Source: Trichoplax adhaerens (lineage: Eukaryota > Placozoa > Uniplacotomia > Trichoplacea > Trichoplacidae). From it: a DNA stretch of 64,000 nucleotides. The stretch spans positions 509,322 through 573,321 of the forward strand of contig NW_002060964.1 of NCBI RefSeq assembly GCF_000150275.1, written 5' to 3'. Numbering within the stretch: position 1 is the first letter of the stretch; each line of letters opens with the position of its first letter. Under the pieces are notes generated by a model. The model had not been told where the DNA came from and did no database searches. It saw only the letters and a list, made by a program, of their open reading frames with translations. Below, one piece after another: positions 14,300 through 26,628 of this stretch. Made by a program: the position numbers and the translations under genes.

Positions 14300-14830
14300 T
14301 TCTATGCAAGCCCTTAATCTAGCCGAATGCAACTACTAGAAGAACTTTAGGCGATTGATTAAATCATCTAAAATTGCCAGCTTATATACTTTTCGTAGCA
14401 TCTGCAGCTGTAAGCACAAATTTGTATCAGCCAGTTTTAGGGCAAATTTAGATGAGTAGAAATAGTTAGGTTACTGGCTTTACATCAGTTACTGGGGAAA
14501 TTGCTTTACAAGACGTTATAGATTGTTGATCACAAAGTTACTATGGTGAGATAATCGTTTCTCTTGCAAGCTGAAATTATCTAGTTACAGATCGGCGCCT
14601 GTGCTCACAAACATTTTACGAATAGCAATATAAATTGAATTTGTGAAGTATAGGTCTAATATCCTTGGAAAAGGTCCATTTTCAACGCGTAAGAATGGTA
14701 TTCGATCTATAAAAGTGGATTGATGTGATGTAGTCGACTTACAATCTTAGAAATCTTTGATCGTCTATATCCCTAGGGGAACGACAGAGGATTGATTGCG
14801 TTAGGCTAAATTATTTCTTTATTGAATCTT
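14300..14830 (+). repeat. Dispersed repeat blocks A (copy 2) and B (direct copy)
   Basis: Block A is at about 14300-14520 and block B at about 14550-14830. A matches 4505-4740 in direct orientation and B matches 4790-5060 in inverse orientation. No long open frame or terminal inverted repeat is obvious. Confidence 0.6.
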
Positions 14831-15687
14831 GCTATAAATCATCGGGGCGTTATTCTAGAACACGTTTCCCGTGACTATTTAGTACTATCAGTTTACATCT
14901 CTATATAAAAGGACAATATTAAATGCCTGGATTTAAGAAATATGCTAGAGTTGCAGTATAATCTAAGTACGCTTCAAATTCAACTATAAATAGCTTGCCA
15001 CCTTGGCTTTCGACACTGTTGATTAACCTAGTTTACGTGTGATATTAAAAATGTTTCATTAAATTTCTGATGGTGTATACCGTAATGATATAGTTTGTAA
15101 TACTGTCTTAATTGGACATAATCCAGTCCAAAGTCATTGATACATTTAATAAATTACGCGAATCTACCGTTCTTAATTATATCTATGCGATTTTTATAAT
15201 TCGCTATCGTGAATGATCTTACTGGAGGCAAATATCACTACATCTCTAATTGTATATACTGCCTATACAAAAAGTAATACAAAAGTATACTATGGTCTTA
15301 CACGAAATGTGAGGAAAAATTTCCATCTCTAAAATCAGTTTCTCGCTTCTAAATGCATTTAAAGACATTACCATAGCGCCACAGGCAGCAGGATTATAGA
15401 GCATTTTATTTGAGCACCTATATATTTAATTACCTTTATAATCCTCTATTTTAGGGGCATTATTTTACGGCTAAATTACATAATTGATTTTCCGCTATTG
15501 ATAGCTTCATACTCAGAAATATCACTTAAATCCCTAACTTCTGATACCTTATAATTATTATAAAACTGATTCTTATTTTACTGTAAATAGAATATTATAT
15601 TGCACTACTAATAGAAATGATATTACAGATGTCCATCTAGCTCATACGTTGTTGATGTAATAATATTTTTCCACTATGTTATACCAA

Positions 15688-17148
15688 GTCATCTATTTAT
15701 ACCTGCAGTATGCTTTCTAATAGATGCCACATCCGATATTGTTGGTCGATTTCTCTCCAGATGGATACTATTTTTAAGTTTAGGAATCACCTAAGATTAA
15801 TAAAGCATGATAGACTATCCTTTAAGAATGAGTCTAACAACATTGCATCGAAACTGATATTATACGTTTTATAAAATATAGCAAATAGGTTATTTTTGCC
15901 ATTTTAAAGTATAATATTCTTCTACCTTATTAAAATATTGTGATATATATCCATCACGAAATTCCAAATTTTAGAAAATAAGGGCTTTATTGAATCTTAT
16001 ACAAAGATTAACTACACACAGCTCTACTCTAGCCGAATACTACTATTAAAGACTTCTAGAACGAACTAACAGAATAATCTAAAGTTGTATGCTTTTATAC
16101 TTTCCGTAGCATTCGCAGCTACAATCCGCATAGCAACCTTTTACCTTATTTTACACATAGTTAAATTATTCTTAGTAAGACTATTCTACTGCGGACCATC
16201 ATTAATCCAATATGGATACGACTACAGTGCTTACGTAGACATTATTCACACCAGCCAAAGTACAATGAATTAACCATATCCTAATATATGATTTACAGTT
16301 CTATTTTTACCTATAGCCTTATTAGTAACTCAACAGCTTACTGTATATAGTCATCTGTACTCTAGCATAGAGTCTCTACCACTACAGTCTATAGTTATAG
16401 CTACCAAATATCTCTTAGGATAAATATCTACCGTACATTATACTAAACATGGCTAACAGTCTACAATCACAATACTAAGTTACATTACAAATATATTTTA
16501 CAGTGAAGTTTGAATCAACAGTAGCATTAAGATGACTTTAACATGGTATATAAGAATTAAGTTTGTCTATAAAAGTAAATTTTTCCGTAATAAATGATTT
16601 TATCGATTTCTTAATTAGTAATAGGACTTAAATTTATCCAATCTATTATCTCATAACCTGAATACACATGGATCTAACCTAGGTAAAATCCAGGGAAACT
16701 GTTGCTTTTAATATCCTTATCCCACTCATCCTTTATTGCAATATCCATCCACGAAAGCATCTGCCGGTAAATATCTACAGCGATATCGCTTATATGATAT
16801 TGGTTATGCTGTGTGGTTTTTCTCGTGGTTATTTGGTAATATTATGTTCTACGTATGTGGGAAAGTAAGTTCCGTATGTAGTTTACAGTACATTCGAATT
16901 TCAGATTCACATTCTATTTACCATTTCCACAAATTTAAATGATTATAAATGCGAAATTTTTACAGCTATTACACGTAAGGCCATACATTATCAAATTGAT
17001 AAATACTATAATGTAATTCTACAATATTGTTTTTAGACGTGCTCCACCTCAACTCAGCGAATTGGCAGGAGCAATTGCCTATTATTTCTTCACCGTTGGA
17101 ATTATTGTAGGTACAGGGGCATCATTTGGAGCAGCCGTAATACTTTAA
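15688..17148 (+). pseudogene. Broken partial ENT transporter copy (last three exons)
   Basis: Three exon-like blocks match gene A: 15688-15773 (86 nt), 16678-16864 (187 nt) and 17037-17148 (112 nt). The first keeps the TSDIVGRFLSRW reading but its donor G is changed to T at 15774. The second has lost its AG acceptor (ctaac instead of ctagc) and carries a 16-nt deletion that shifts the frame, compared with 203 nt in A, C and D. The third is still open to a TAA stop. No upstream exons were copied. It is a 5'-truncated pseudogene made by the segmental duplication. Confidence 0.9.
15930..16490. repeat. Insertion in the broken transporter copy, containing block A copy 3
   Basis: The matching intron of gene A goes directly from the homologue of 15925 to the homologue of 16495. 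The extra 560 bp contains a block A match at about 16020-16150 and a part that resembles 6220-6290. The open frame at 16085-16273 within it has no family match and is probably chance. No target-site duplication could be recognised by eye. Confidence 0.55.
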
Positions 17149-17379
17149 TTCATCCACGCTATCGGATGCTAAATACATCCTGATATGGTTACAAATTTCT
17201 GTGTATAGTATTTATTTGCAAACTGTACGATAACTGTATAAGCGATAGAACATGCGGCATAAGGTTTGCCTATAGCTTATGTCACGAAAGATATCCTTGC
17301 ATTGATCATGAAGTCTATCAATCATTATATCCAAACTTTATAAGACAGCAGTAATCTACTTGATTTCAATAAATTTGCA

Positions 17380-17825
17380 GATACTAAGGCAGTTTATAGT
17401 ATAAAAGATTACTTATACATTGAGAAGCTTATGATATCCATGACAACTAGGTTATAGCATAGCAAAGCAACTGGTTGTCTAGTCTATGATACAAATTTAA
17501 ATCACTATTTCCAGTGCTGATGTTAGTCATTTCCTTAAAGCTTGATACAGACGTCGAAAGTATTCAAATTTCAAAGACATCATAATCCTCAATGCTCAAC
17601 CCATTAAATAGCAATAGGATATGATCTCAGTATTATAGCAATAGGTTAAATTGGACGTGCCGATAGCTTAACAGTTCAGCCCCTAAGGACGTGAGAACCC
17701 TCAATGCATAGCACCATACGAATAACTTAATTCTAGACATAAACCTCAATATCATGGTAACAAGATCTATATCTAACTCAATAACCTCATCTTGAAAAGT
17801 GTTATTATTCTCAATTCATAATAAC
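17380..17825 (+). repeat. Repeat family with internal subunits, copy 2
   Basis: This is the duplicate of 13670-14115, with the same recurring cctcaatgc phrases at roughly 110-bp spacing. Confidence 0.7.
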
Positions 17826-18607
17826 ATTATTTATCAGTACCTAAATAATATTAGAAAATGATGAAGTTAAATATTCAAAAATACTTAAGATCCCATAAAT
17901 AAATTATTAGTTATTCTATCAATACATTCCTTTAGAAGTTTTTAAATCAAAATTATATTACCGCTGCTATGAAAAAGTTACTTCTCAACAACAGTATCAT
18001 CATCCTTGTAGGTAATATCTAGAAATAGATACCACGTACTTGTACAATTATACCGATCCAATGTACAACTTAAACTATTTTCGTGCAATCTTACAACAAT
18101 AATTTTAAGCCGTGAGGCTGGTCTGTGATGATTTTATAATTTATCTTAAATTGTGATGCGTTATGAAATAATAAACAGCTACGTTTGACTTGACCTACTT
18201 GCTCCATTTCTCTGAATACAATATTATAACATTATGGATGTATTGCAACAAAATTATGTTATAGTAACCCTTAATTTAGCATAAACAATATTCTGCAATT
18301 CTACAGTATTTCACGAATGCAATAGATAATATCTTAGCACTATCGTAATACATCAAAAAGCATATTATTAACTACAGTACACTATAACTATCATAATTCT
18401 AGATGCAATGGATGACACAGTTAGTCTATAGTTTTAGGTGAATGACATTAAGTCAATCTTCTTTAAAAAATCGAATCATTCTATCACTATCAACTAAAAC
18501 AGAGCGATTTCACTCTCGGAAAGTACTTTATTTTGATTTTAAAATCTAGATTACAGTATATTCTAATACCCTACAAAATTGAATTGAGTATAAAACATCT
18601 ATTTTTA
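17826..18607. other. Gene-free interval
   Basis: No exon, repeat match or RNA gene was recognised on either strand. Confidence 0.4.
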
Positions 18608-19142
18608 TTAAAGTTTAGCAATGATCAAGACATTACCAAGCATGAACAATGACGATGGGATAATCAACGCATGTATAGCCATCTTCCCCAACAATTTCCC
18701 TAGAGTATTGATTCGCCATGGTGTAGCATCTTCTTCAAATAATCGGCATCCTACTACTTCGTCCTGCTTTCTTAAAAGTAGAGTTCGTTGTTGTTCATTC
18801 AATTTGTGCCCTCTATTATCTTCATCATAATGGAGCGAATAATTTATGGGATAACAGAGCTCTCTACAAAAGAAACATAATACAAGACAAACAATATACT
18901 GAATTTGATAGTAATCATTACTTTTGTCTAGAGTCTCATGACTTGTCCCCGAAGATTTTAATGTTGAACACGGTAAGATGCAATTCTATAGGGAATACGA
19001 TTAACAAGACGAAAAGGATCCCGATGTCATTCCTTAAATCTAGTATTTTCAGACCGATACAGAGTAGAGAGCTTACAAAGTTTTTCGTAGAGGCTAACCC
19101 AGTCAGTAAGATACCGTAATTATCCAAGTTTTCTCGTTGAGC
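18608..19142 (-). CDS. C-terminal exons of an unrecognised membrane protein
   Basis: Two minus-strand exons join in frame. Exon 19142-18943 follows a good pyrimidine-rich acceptor and ends in phase 2 at a GT donor. Exon 18863-18608 starts after ttttgtag and runs to a TAA stop. Together they give 151 residues. The first exon holds two hydrophobic segments (NFVSSLLCIGLKIL and IGILFVLLIVFPIEL). Then come a charged stretch (YDEDNRGHKLNEQQ), RTLLLRKQDEVV and a hydrophobic end. I do not recognise the family. Further out on the minus strand, around 19651-19671, the reading TLVHLAG resembles an ankyrin repeat, but frames there are broken. The gene may be a truncated or dying copy. A decayed relative is at 5100-5630. 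Confidence 0.45.
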
Positions 19143-20234
19143 CTAGTTGAGTCAGAAAAGGAATCGTTTAATCGTTCTATCATGGCTTCAGAGATCATCA
19201 AAACCATTCCTCCCGATAGGTAAACGTAATCGTGATATGTAGCGATATAAAACTTGTCATAGATTTTAATAGACTTTGAAATACATTCTATCATATCATC
19301 TAGAACGGTATAAAAGATTAAATTCTATTTGTAAGTTGCAGAAACTTTTAACTTCTTTCTCTTGCAGCATTATTCCTACTAATTTACTAGGAAATATTAA
19401 CTTCCATGTTTTACGATATTAAGGCTTGTTTGAACGTCATGTTTTACTGTGTTTTATTAAAGTTTAATTACTTACTCAATTGCATTCTTCGAGGGATCTA
19501 TCTGATAACTCTACTTTTAGTAACTTTTCACAGTACTGCAGAATCTTAGGTTAATAGAACTTCGAGGTTTATCAAATCCATCGGTGGCGATATTCATCGT
19601 AATGTAGATATCTAAAGCTTCTTATGACTACTATACCGGACACTTGTTACACCAGCTAGATGCACCAACGTATACGTATTTTATTTCATCATCAAATTTT
19701 AAAGCAATTGACTGATCCGTCTTTAATAGCGCAAGAATCGTTATCGATAATTAAATATAGGTTAACTAATTATTTAAGACAAATTCTGAATCAATTTTGG
19801 CCTTTATGCCGCCATTTTGGCTATTTGATTGGCCTATTCAATTGATTGGACATCGATTAAACGTTGGCAAGTTACGGACTCGCTACTGTACCTAAGGATG
19901 TGGAATTTTATACTAGACACTATTGAGATATCACCTAAAAAGAGACTGACTGTCCTTCAGACAACGATCAATTAGAGTTAGGAATTTACTCTTCCATTGG
20001 CCTTATTTTCTCATACTATTATTGAACGCTATGATACTCTAGGATTTAATTGACATTGCACCTAACTCCATTGGAGTTAGATTTTTACCCGTATGCTGGC
20101 CTTACTTTATTTCTGTTATTGATAACTACGATGCACTATGAGCTCATTGATGTTGTATCTCGCTTCGCAATATCTACGAATTAGATTGCTAAACTACTTT
20201 AGCTGATAGATTGAATTAATTTTAGATAGAATTT
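19143..20234. other. Interval with possible decayed minus-strand exons
   Basis: Short open stretches on the minus strand, including an ankyrin-like TLVHLAG near 19660, cannot be joined into a sound model. No exon 1 for transporter C was identified here. The plus-strand open frame at 19660-19845 has no recognisable motif. Confidence 0.35.
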
Positions 20235-20645
20235 AAGGTCATCTTCTTCATTACCCAGGTTATTACACTGTTTCCTTCATATCATACAATATACTAACCT
20301 TGATTTAATGAATCAAGGCGTAATAAATACTCACATACCACATCTAAATTCATCCCGCTTATTATCGGTGAAATATAGCTTCCTTATTTTATAATTAGGC
20401 TAACTTTCAGTTAATTAACGACTTTAATACAAATCGTTGAACTAATCAACTTTGAAATCAGACTTGCAGATAAAATGAAGCTCATCATCTTCATTACTCA
20501 TGTTATTGTGCTATTCCTTTCATATTATACAACATCTAACCTTAAGCTAATGAATCAAGGCGTAATAAATAGTCGCCTACTACATATTGAACTCTTAGTT
20601 ATCGGCGAAATATTTCTTCCCTATTTTATATTTGGGCTAACTTTG
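20235..20645 (+). repeat. Tandem duplication of about 230 bp upstream of transporter C
   Basis: The stretch 20235-20400 matches 20470-20640 in direct orientation, sharing catcttcttcattac and atgaatcaaggcgtaataaat. The second copy is part of an open frame at 20475-20669 starting MKLIIFITHVIVLFLSYY, but the first copy is broken by stops. The reading does not resemble an ENT N-terminus and contains no donor in the phase required by the next exon, so I do not call it as a gene. Confidence 0.6.
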
Positions 20646-20753
20646 AGTCGGTTTATGACTCTGCAGTAAATTATGCAACCTTTAACCTGCAAAATTTTAA
20701 CTCGATCTTACTACTAAATCGAGTCTATTTACAGTATATTATTTATATTACAG

Positions 20754-23700
20754 ATATTATATAGTTTGGATATTATTCTTTCTCTTTGGAATCGCCAGTG
20801 CCATGCCTGTACATATATTTTTTACCGCATCAACAGTAAGGAAATATTTAGAATTTTCATCTTTTAGTTGATTCACCTTGGCAAGTGCCAATCATGTTGA
20901 TTAATGTTATTGACTTCTTTGATTAATCAATATGAGCCTCTTGTACTACAGTACTTTTCTGCTAAGCTAGAAGGAACGCCATACCAATATACTGTTGAGA
21001 ATTACGTGATGCTCGCCCATAGTCTACCTACACTATTTATTGGTACTGTGAATATTTTGCTACTGCGATCGTAAGTTATGTTGAACAGCCGTCATTGATA
21101 TTAATGATTGTGACTTTAAATCTCTTCTATACTCTAATCGGTTAAAAACGAAAGCTTATTTTACTTTTTGCAATTTTTTAGGGTTGATGTCAGAAAACGT
21201 ATCATATTTTCCTTGTCTGCTATGATATTCTTTTTTATAGTTACAGCTGTCTTGGCCAAAATAGATACTTCTAAATGTAAGCTATTATTATTTGAATGTA
21301 TAGAATTAATAACTATCCGGATTATCGATACAGTTACCGTTAGCATAATGAAGTATTATTACCTGAATTATAGAGAATAATCCAGATCATAAATTAGTTA
21401 TTACTACTTCAATCGGTTAACTTAGTACGAAATTATTTGACCAATATCCTCATTTTTTTTCCCCTATACCCTTATGCTGTATTATATGAGATAGACTACT
21501 ATACTTGAATAGAGAAAATCCATCTGTTCATTCATCTATTATTTACAGCTTTGCGAGTATCTGTGATTTCATGCTAACAATATTTCCAGGCTAGCTCTAA
21601 TTTAAAATGTAGATTACAATTATCAGTCTTATCGTTGGTTTATCGAAATCATTAGATTTCATAAATCATGCTTGACCAAGAAAAGCCAAATATTCTTCTT
21701 TAAGATAAATAAATTAGTTTATCAATTATTTTATTTGAAGTAATTTGAGCTATTTCAATCTATTTTCGATATTACAAGATCCCATTTACTGATCAGCTTT
21801 TAAATGTATTAGAAGTTACTGTGTCCTATCGTTTTTAGTTATAGTATGGTATAAATTGCTTCAATAACCGCTACATGTGCAATTCAATTAGAGTTTATTA
21901 GTTCCATTTTGTCTCTATTTGCTGTACCATAATAAGTAAGCTTATTATTCTTTAGCAGTTTGCCAGGTTTATTTCTGACTTGCGACATTTTACCGTCATT
22001 TTTTTAAATCAAACGGCAAAATTTAAATAACATTCTTACACATCGATCCTATCTATTTTACTTTCAACTTTTAAAATCTTTACGACTCATTTCCTCACCA
22101 CTATGTAGTATTTATCTCTCAGTCAGTTTATACCTTTATGTTATTTGAATAAGAATAAACTAGCCACTTTCTTTATAATTTTTTAGCTATAAGTTACTTA
22201 TCGTGGAACAATTTCTTTATCTTCTCTTACAGGGAAATTTACGTTTTTCGTTCTAACCTTAACGATTATCATCCTAAACAGTAGTAAGTAAAATAGATTA
22301 AATAAATTCGAAAATCTATGTAGGGTGAAAATAAAATTTTTAATGGTTCAATTCTATCTAACAACTATAGCAGTAGCCAAAGTCATTAAATAAAGCACAG
22401 CATAGATTTACCTTATATTTGCACTATTAACCAAAAAATTAAGACTGAATATTCTATACCATATAGTTACTTACAGCAACTTGAGAGTTCATTTCATCAT
22501 GCACTTTACACATTACTAGCTCACTTATGGTTGTTTTTGAAGCCAAGTAAACATTGTCTATGGATAAGTAAATTAATAAGGCATATAGTAGACGGTCATA
22601 GTGATTTAATTTTAATCCAAGATTAGAATACACCATTTTAATTTACTTATAGCGCTATTCAACAGGTTCCAATAAATTCAACTATTAACTTTCTAAGTAA
22701 ATTTAAATGTAACCAAGATCAAGTGAATTGTAACAGAGTTCTCTTCTATTCGCTTCCGTCACTATGGTAGTCAGTAAATTCATCTCAGTCATGATTAATG
22801 ATGCCAATCAACGAGTATTCGTTATATTCACGACTATGGATTTTCCGTCAGAACTGGCATACAAACAACCAATACCTTATCTAATTTCTTTCTTTTACTT
22901 CTATACCTGTAATGCAAACGATACCAAGTGCTTGGCGGCACAATTTATCAAGCAAGTGTATTCGGATTGGTTAGTGTCTTCCCCAAGGAATACGCACAAG
23001 CTTTAGTCGCCGGTCAAGTAAGGAATTTTAAGATTGTGTAATACTGTATCAGAAGTTATCATGTTAATTTAATGATATTCAATATACGTATTAAATAAAA
23101 GTTTCGACTGCCTTTAAATCAAGCCTAATGTTCCATTTGTTTCAACCTAAATTCATTAAGATATATATTTCTTTGCAAATTTTTGCAGGGTATATCCGGT
23201 CTCTTTACTGCACTATCCAGTATCCTATCACTAATCGGTATGAAACAGAAAATTAGTTGCAATGATAAATAATAGTAAAAGAGAGCACTCAATATTCCTA
23301 TTCACTTTTTTATGCAATAGTCTAGTAATTGTTATCGCTATATTAAGATCTTAAAGTATATGAGATCTTGAATTTATCAATTGAATACTCAAGACTGTTC
23401 AAGTATAAAGGAACCAAAGCTTTTTGACTAGTTTAACTCCGTCTATATAACAACTATACAGCAAAATCTAGTCATCACTACCTCAATATCGAGTTCTAAA
23501 CATTATTAAATCTTGAATTTATCGTATTGAATATTCAAGATCGTTTTGGTTAAACTGTAGTGTACGGGTTATTAGCCCTGGGTACTTAATTCGTAAACTC
23601 AAAATTCTGAGTTGTTAAAATCGAGGAAATCCCTAATGTGACACAAAATAGTCAACACCGAATAATTGACTTATAAAGGTTTAGTTTATTAACGTCCGTG

Positions 23701-26628
23701 TGTCGTCAGTCAAAGAAGAATTCCAATTTCTTCCCTAATAATAACAGTTGAAAATGGCTAAGATAAACCGGATAATCGACTTAGCCTCTACGATAAAAAT
23801 TCTATACAACTTATACAAATTATCATCAATTGCTCCTCTACATAGGAGTCATCAATCACATTAGTACATTGCTTAATAATATTACTTAATATGGCTATCA
23901 GCTACGGGCTTATATAGCACGTACTATATTAAGATATACAGTTCTACACAACATATCATCGCTGTATTACCTACACAAAACTACTGCAATTAGCTGAAAT
24001 CACTACGTAAGCATGAAGAAGTTAAGATTTAATAGCTAGTTTAATACCATCTACATAACTACACGGTATAATCTAGTCACTTTTATCACAGTATTGAGAT
24101 TTTAGACAAAGTTCAAGACTGTTCAACGTAAGCATGATGACTATATATTGGATTGTAGATGATTAGCTTAGCTTAGAAAAATGCTCTTACTAGACTGTAA
24201 ATTCAGCGTATGAGCGAGATACAACTACTTAGTTTCAATGATCTTAAATAGTATGTATGTTGATTTACTATTAATGGTAGTGATTAATAGTGACGATTAG
24301 ACCATAGATTTACTAAAATAGTCGTAATATAGCAAACGAGTAATAATTTCTGTAGAAGTACAATATATTTTACTTTATTAAATTGCAAACAATCAGCCGA
24401 AATATAGGTTCCCAATAGTAATGCTGTGCTCGTAAAATGAGGTCTTCGTAGGAATTATCGTGTATTCAGCTAGAATAAGTCTGTGTATAATGTCTTGTAT
24501 GAAGATTCTAATAAATTTCTAATTATCTTTGATAAGTAATTGATTCGTGATTTTTTCATCACAGTAGTCGAAATATTACCAATACGTCTGGCAATAACTA
24601 TAATGTATACTAAATTTTTTTCTAGTAACGGGATCCGCAAGTCGCAGTGGTTTTGCTTACTTTGCCAGTGGAGTTGGGATACTAGTCTTATGCATGATTA
24701 TTCACATACTACTGAACAAAAATGTCAGTTTTATTTTCATAATATATCGATATTAAGTATATTTGAAATAGTACGGTAGAATATCATTTTGGTAAAGGAA
24801 GATAGTTAATAAAGTAAATTTTATACAGCACTTCCAAACTATAACTTCATTCTATGCCAATTTTTATCTAGGCTTTTGCAAGATATTATATGGAAACACG
24901 TTTAGAATACGGTTCTAACCTTATTGATTAAATACAATACAACTAAAAAATTTCAATCAACATTAGATAGACTATTAACCGTATTCACTTATTAATCGGA
25001 TAATTGTAAATCATTGAATACAATCAAAATAGATGTGCAGCAGAAGAAAAAGCTTCTAGATGACGCAAGACGTTCTAGTGATTCTGACGACGAAGATGAT
25101 CATGTTCCATACGAAAATAGTAAACTGCGGCGCATTAAGTATATTTTTGGAAAGGTAATCAAGAATACTATTAGAATTAGACTTACCAAAGATTGAGAAA
25201 AAATGGAAATTTCATTGAATAATTTAATTCATACGCTGTTTGATTTTCAGGTATGGCCAGTTGTTGTTGCCCAACTTCTTTGTTGTGGTGTTTCGTATTG
25301 TATTGTTCCGAGTATTGCGTCGCGAGCTATTTCCATCTATCGTGGAAATAACACCCTGTTAACAGGTATTGTTACCATAATTTCAGTAGTTTAAACTCGT
25401 TGTCGTATATTGTTTCTATTCTAGACTTGAGCTCCATCAATTTATGGTTTTTTAACCTAGTTTCGTAGCTGGTAATGCTATCTTAATTTAATGACTGTTA
25501 TTTAATTCAACCGTAATTTATATACTTCAAATGTTATGCTCATCTGCCATACTCAATTAAGGTCTATAGCATATTATGTACATAGCTATTGCTATCTTGA
25601 GTATCATTGCGTTATTATAACACTGTAAGTATATAGAAAGACGATAGTTAAGGTAGATCCAGTATCTTATCAGATAAGAATATTCTTATTTTCCCATGTT
25701 CTTAAAGATAAATGATATTTAAAGTAAATGACTATACTGGCGTCCATAATTACCGGAAATATAACTCACTCATACGCGTCGGATGGCTCTAATTTATGTA
25801 CTATGGTTCTAGAGTTATCAATTCAACTCTTGTATTGCTGAATTAATATTGATTTCCTGATATTTTTTTTATTAGGTCCATTATTTATACCTATAGTATG
25901 CTTTCTATTATTTGCCGTAGCCGATGTGGTCGGCCGACTGACCTCCAGATGGATACTATTGGTCAGTCAAGGAGTATTGTTTAGTTGATAGAATACTTTC
26001 TAAACCATTAGTCTACTAAGTCTTAACTAATTTGATATAAGGCTAACGTATAGCGGATGAGTTATTTATTTACTATAAATATATCAACTATAGCTTGATT
26101 TCTTTATGTTTTATTTCATTATCTGTATGTATATGGATCTAGCCCGGTCAAAATCAAGGGATATTGTTGCTTATCATATCCATTAGCAGAATTATTTTTA
26201 TTCCACTTTTCATGTATTGCAATGTTCATCCACGAAGGCATCTGCCAGTAAAAATCTATAGTGACATCGTTTATACTATATTAATTGTATTACTTGGCAT
26301 TTCTCACGGTTACATCAATACATTATGCTCCATGTATGCACCAAAGTAAGTCTTAGCTTTATCAGAGCTTACAGTAGGCCATATTTGAATCAGATACTTA
26401 CTGATTATTTCCATCAATAAATTACACATTATGATGAAGACGCCTTTACAGCTATTGCTAGTGTCTTGTCTAGCTACTCCTGATATTTAATTACAGTTTA
26501 AATTAAAATTTTTTAGGCGTGTTCCACCAAAACTTAGCGAATCAGCAGGAGCAATGGCCTACCTCTTTCTCGTTATTGGGGTTACTGTAGGTACATTAGT
26601 ATCATTTGGAGTGGTTGCGATGCTTTAA
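20754..26628 (+). CDS. Equilibrative nucleoside transporter (SLC29/ENT family), gene C
   Basis: Thirteen exons are supported: 20754-20835, 20952-21070, 21182-21276, 22233-22283, 22929-23017, 23189-23237, 24626-24723, 24872-24911, 25033-25154, 25251-25365, 25876-25961, 26143-26345 and 26517-26628. They encode about 419 residues. The N-terminal exon, which must end in phase 2, was not found. Family marks include FSAKLEGTPYQYTVENY, GGTIYQASVFGLVSVFP, VADVVGRLTSRW, IIFIPLFMYCNVHPRRHLP and ESAGAM. TM1 reads AMPVHIFFTAS, again without the usual PWN. The loop between helices 6 and 7 is acidic (SDSDDEDDH). Exon lengths equal those of gene A except for one codon in the loop exon. The exon 24872-24911 donor is weak (gttcta). 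The protein is presumed to act in a cell or organelle membrane. Confidence 0.86.
23340..24130. repeat. Duplicated segment within a long intron of gene C
   Basis: About 23375-23500 (gactagtttaactccgtct, then agcaaaatctagtca) resembles 24025-24125 (gctagtttaataccatct, then ggtataatctagtca), and the phrase caagactgttcaa occurs near each. This explains why this intron is 1.4 kb long. No open frame of interest is present. Confidence 0.5.

Larger units (their letters stand above)
14985..17825 (+). repeat. Derived copy of the 2.9 kb segmental duplication
   Basis: This copy carries the last three exons of a transporter and its 3' flank, plus an insertion at about 15930-16490 that gene A lacks. The inserted part includes a third block A. 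The copy has drifted considerably, so the event is not recent. Confidence 0.8.

Noticed and set aside
18621-18830. 69-codon plus-strand open frame
   Set aside because: The minus strand of the same stretch gives a reading that splices in frame with a neighbouring exon. The plus frame has no motif or compatible splice partner.
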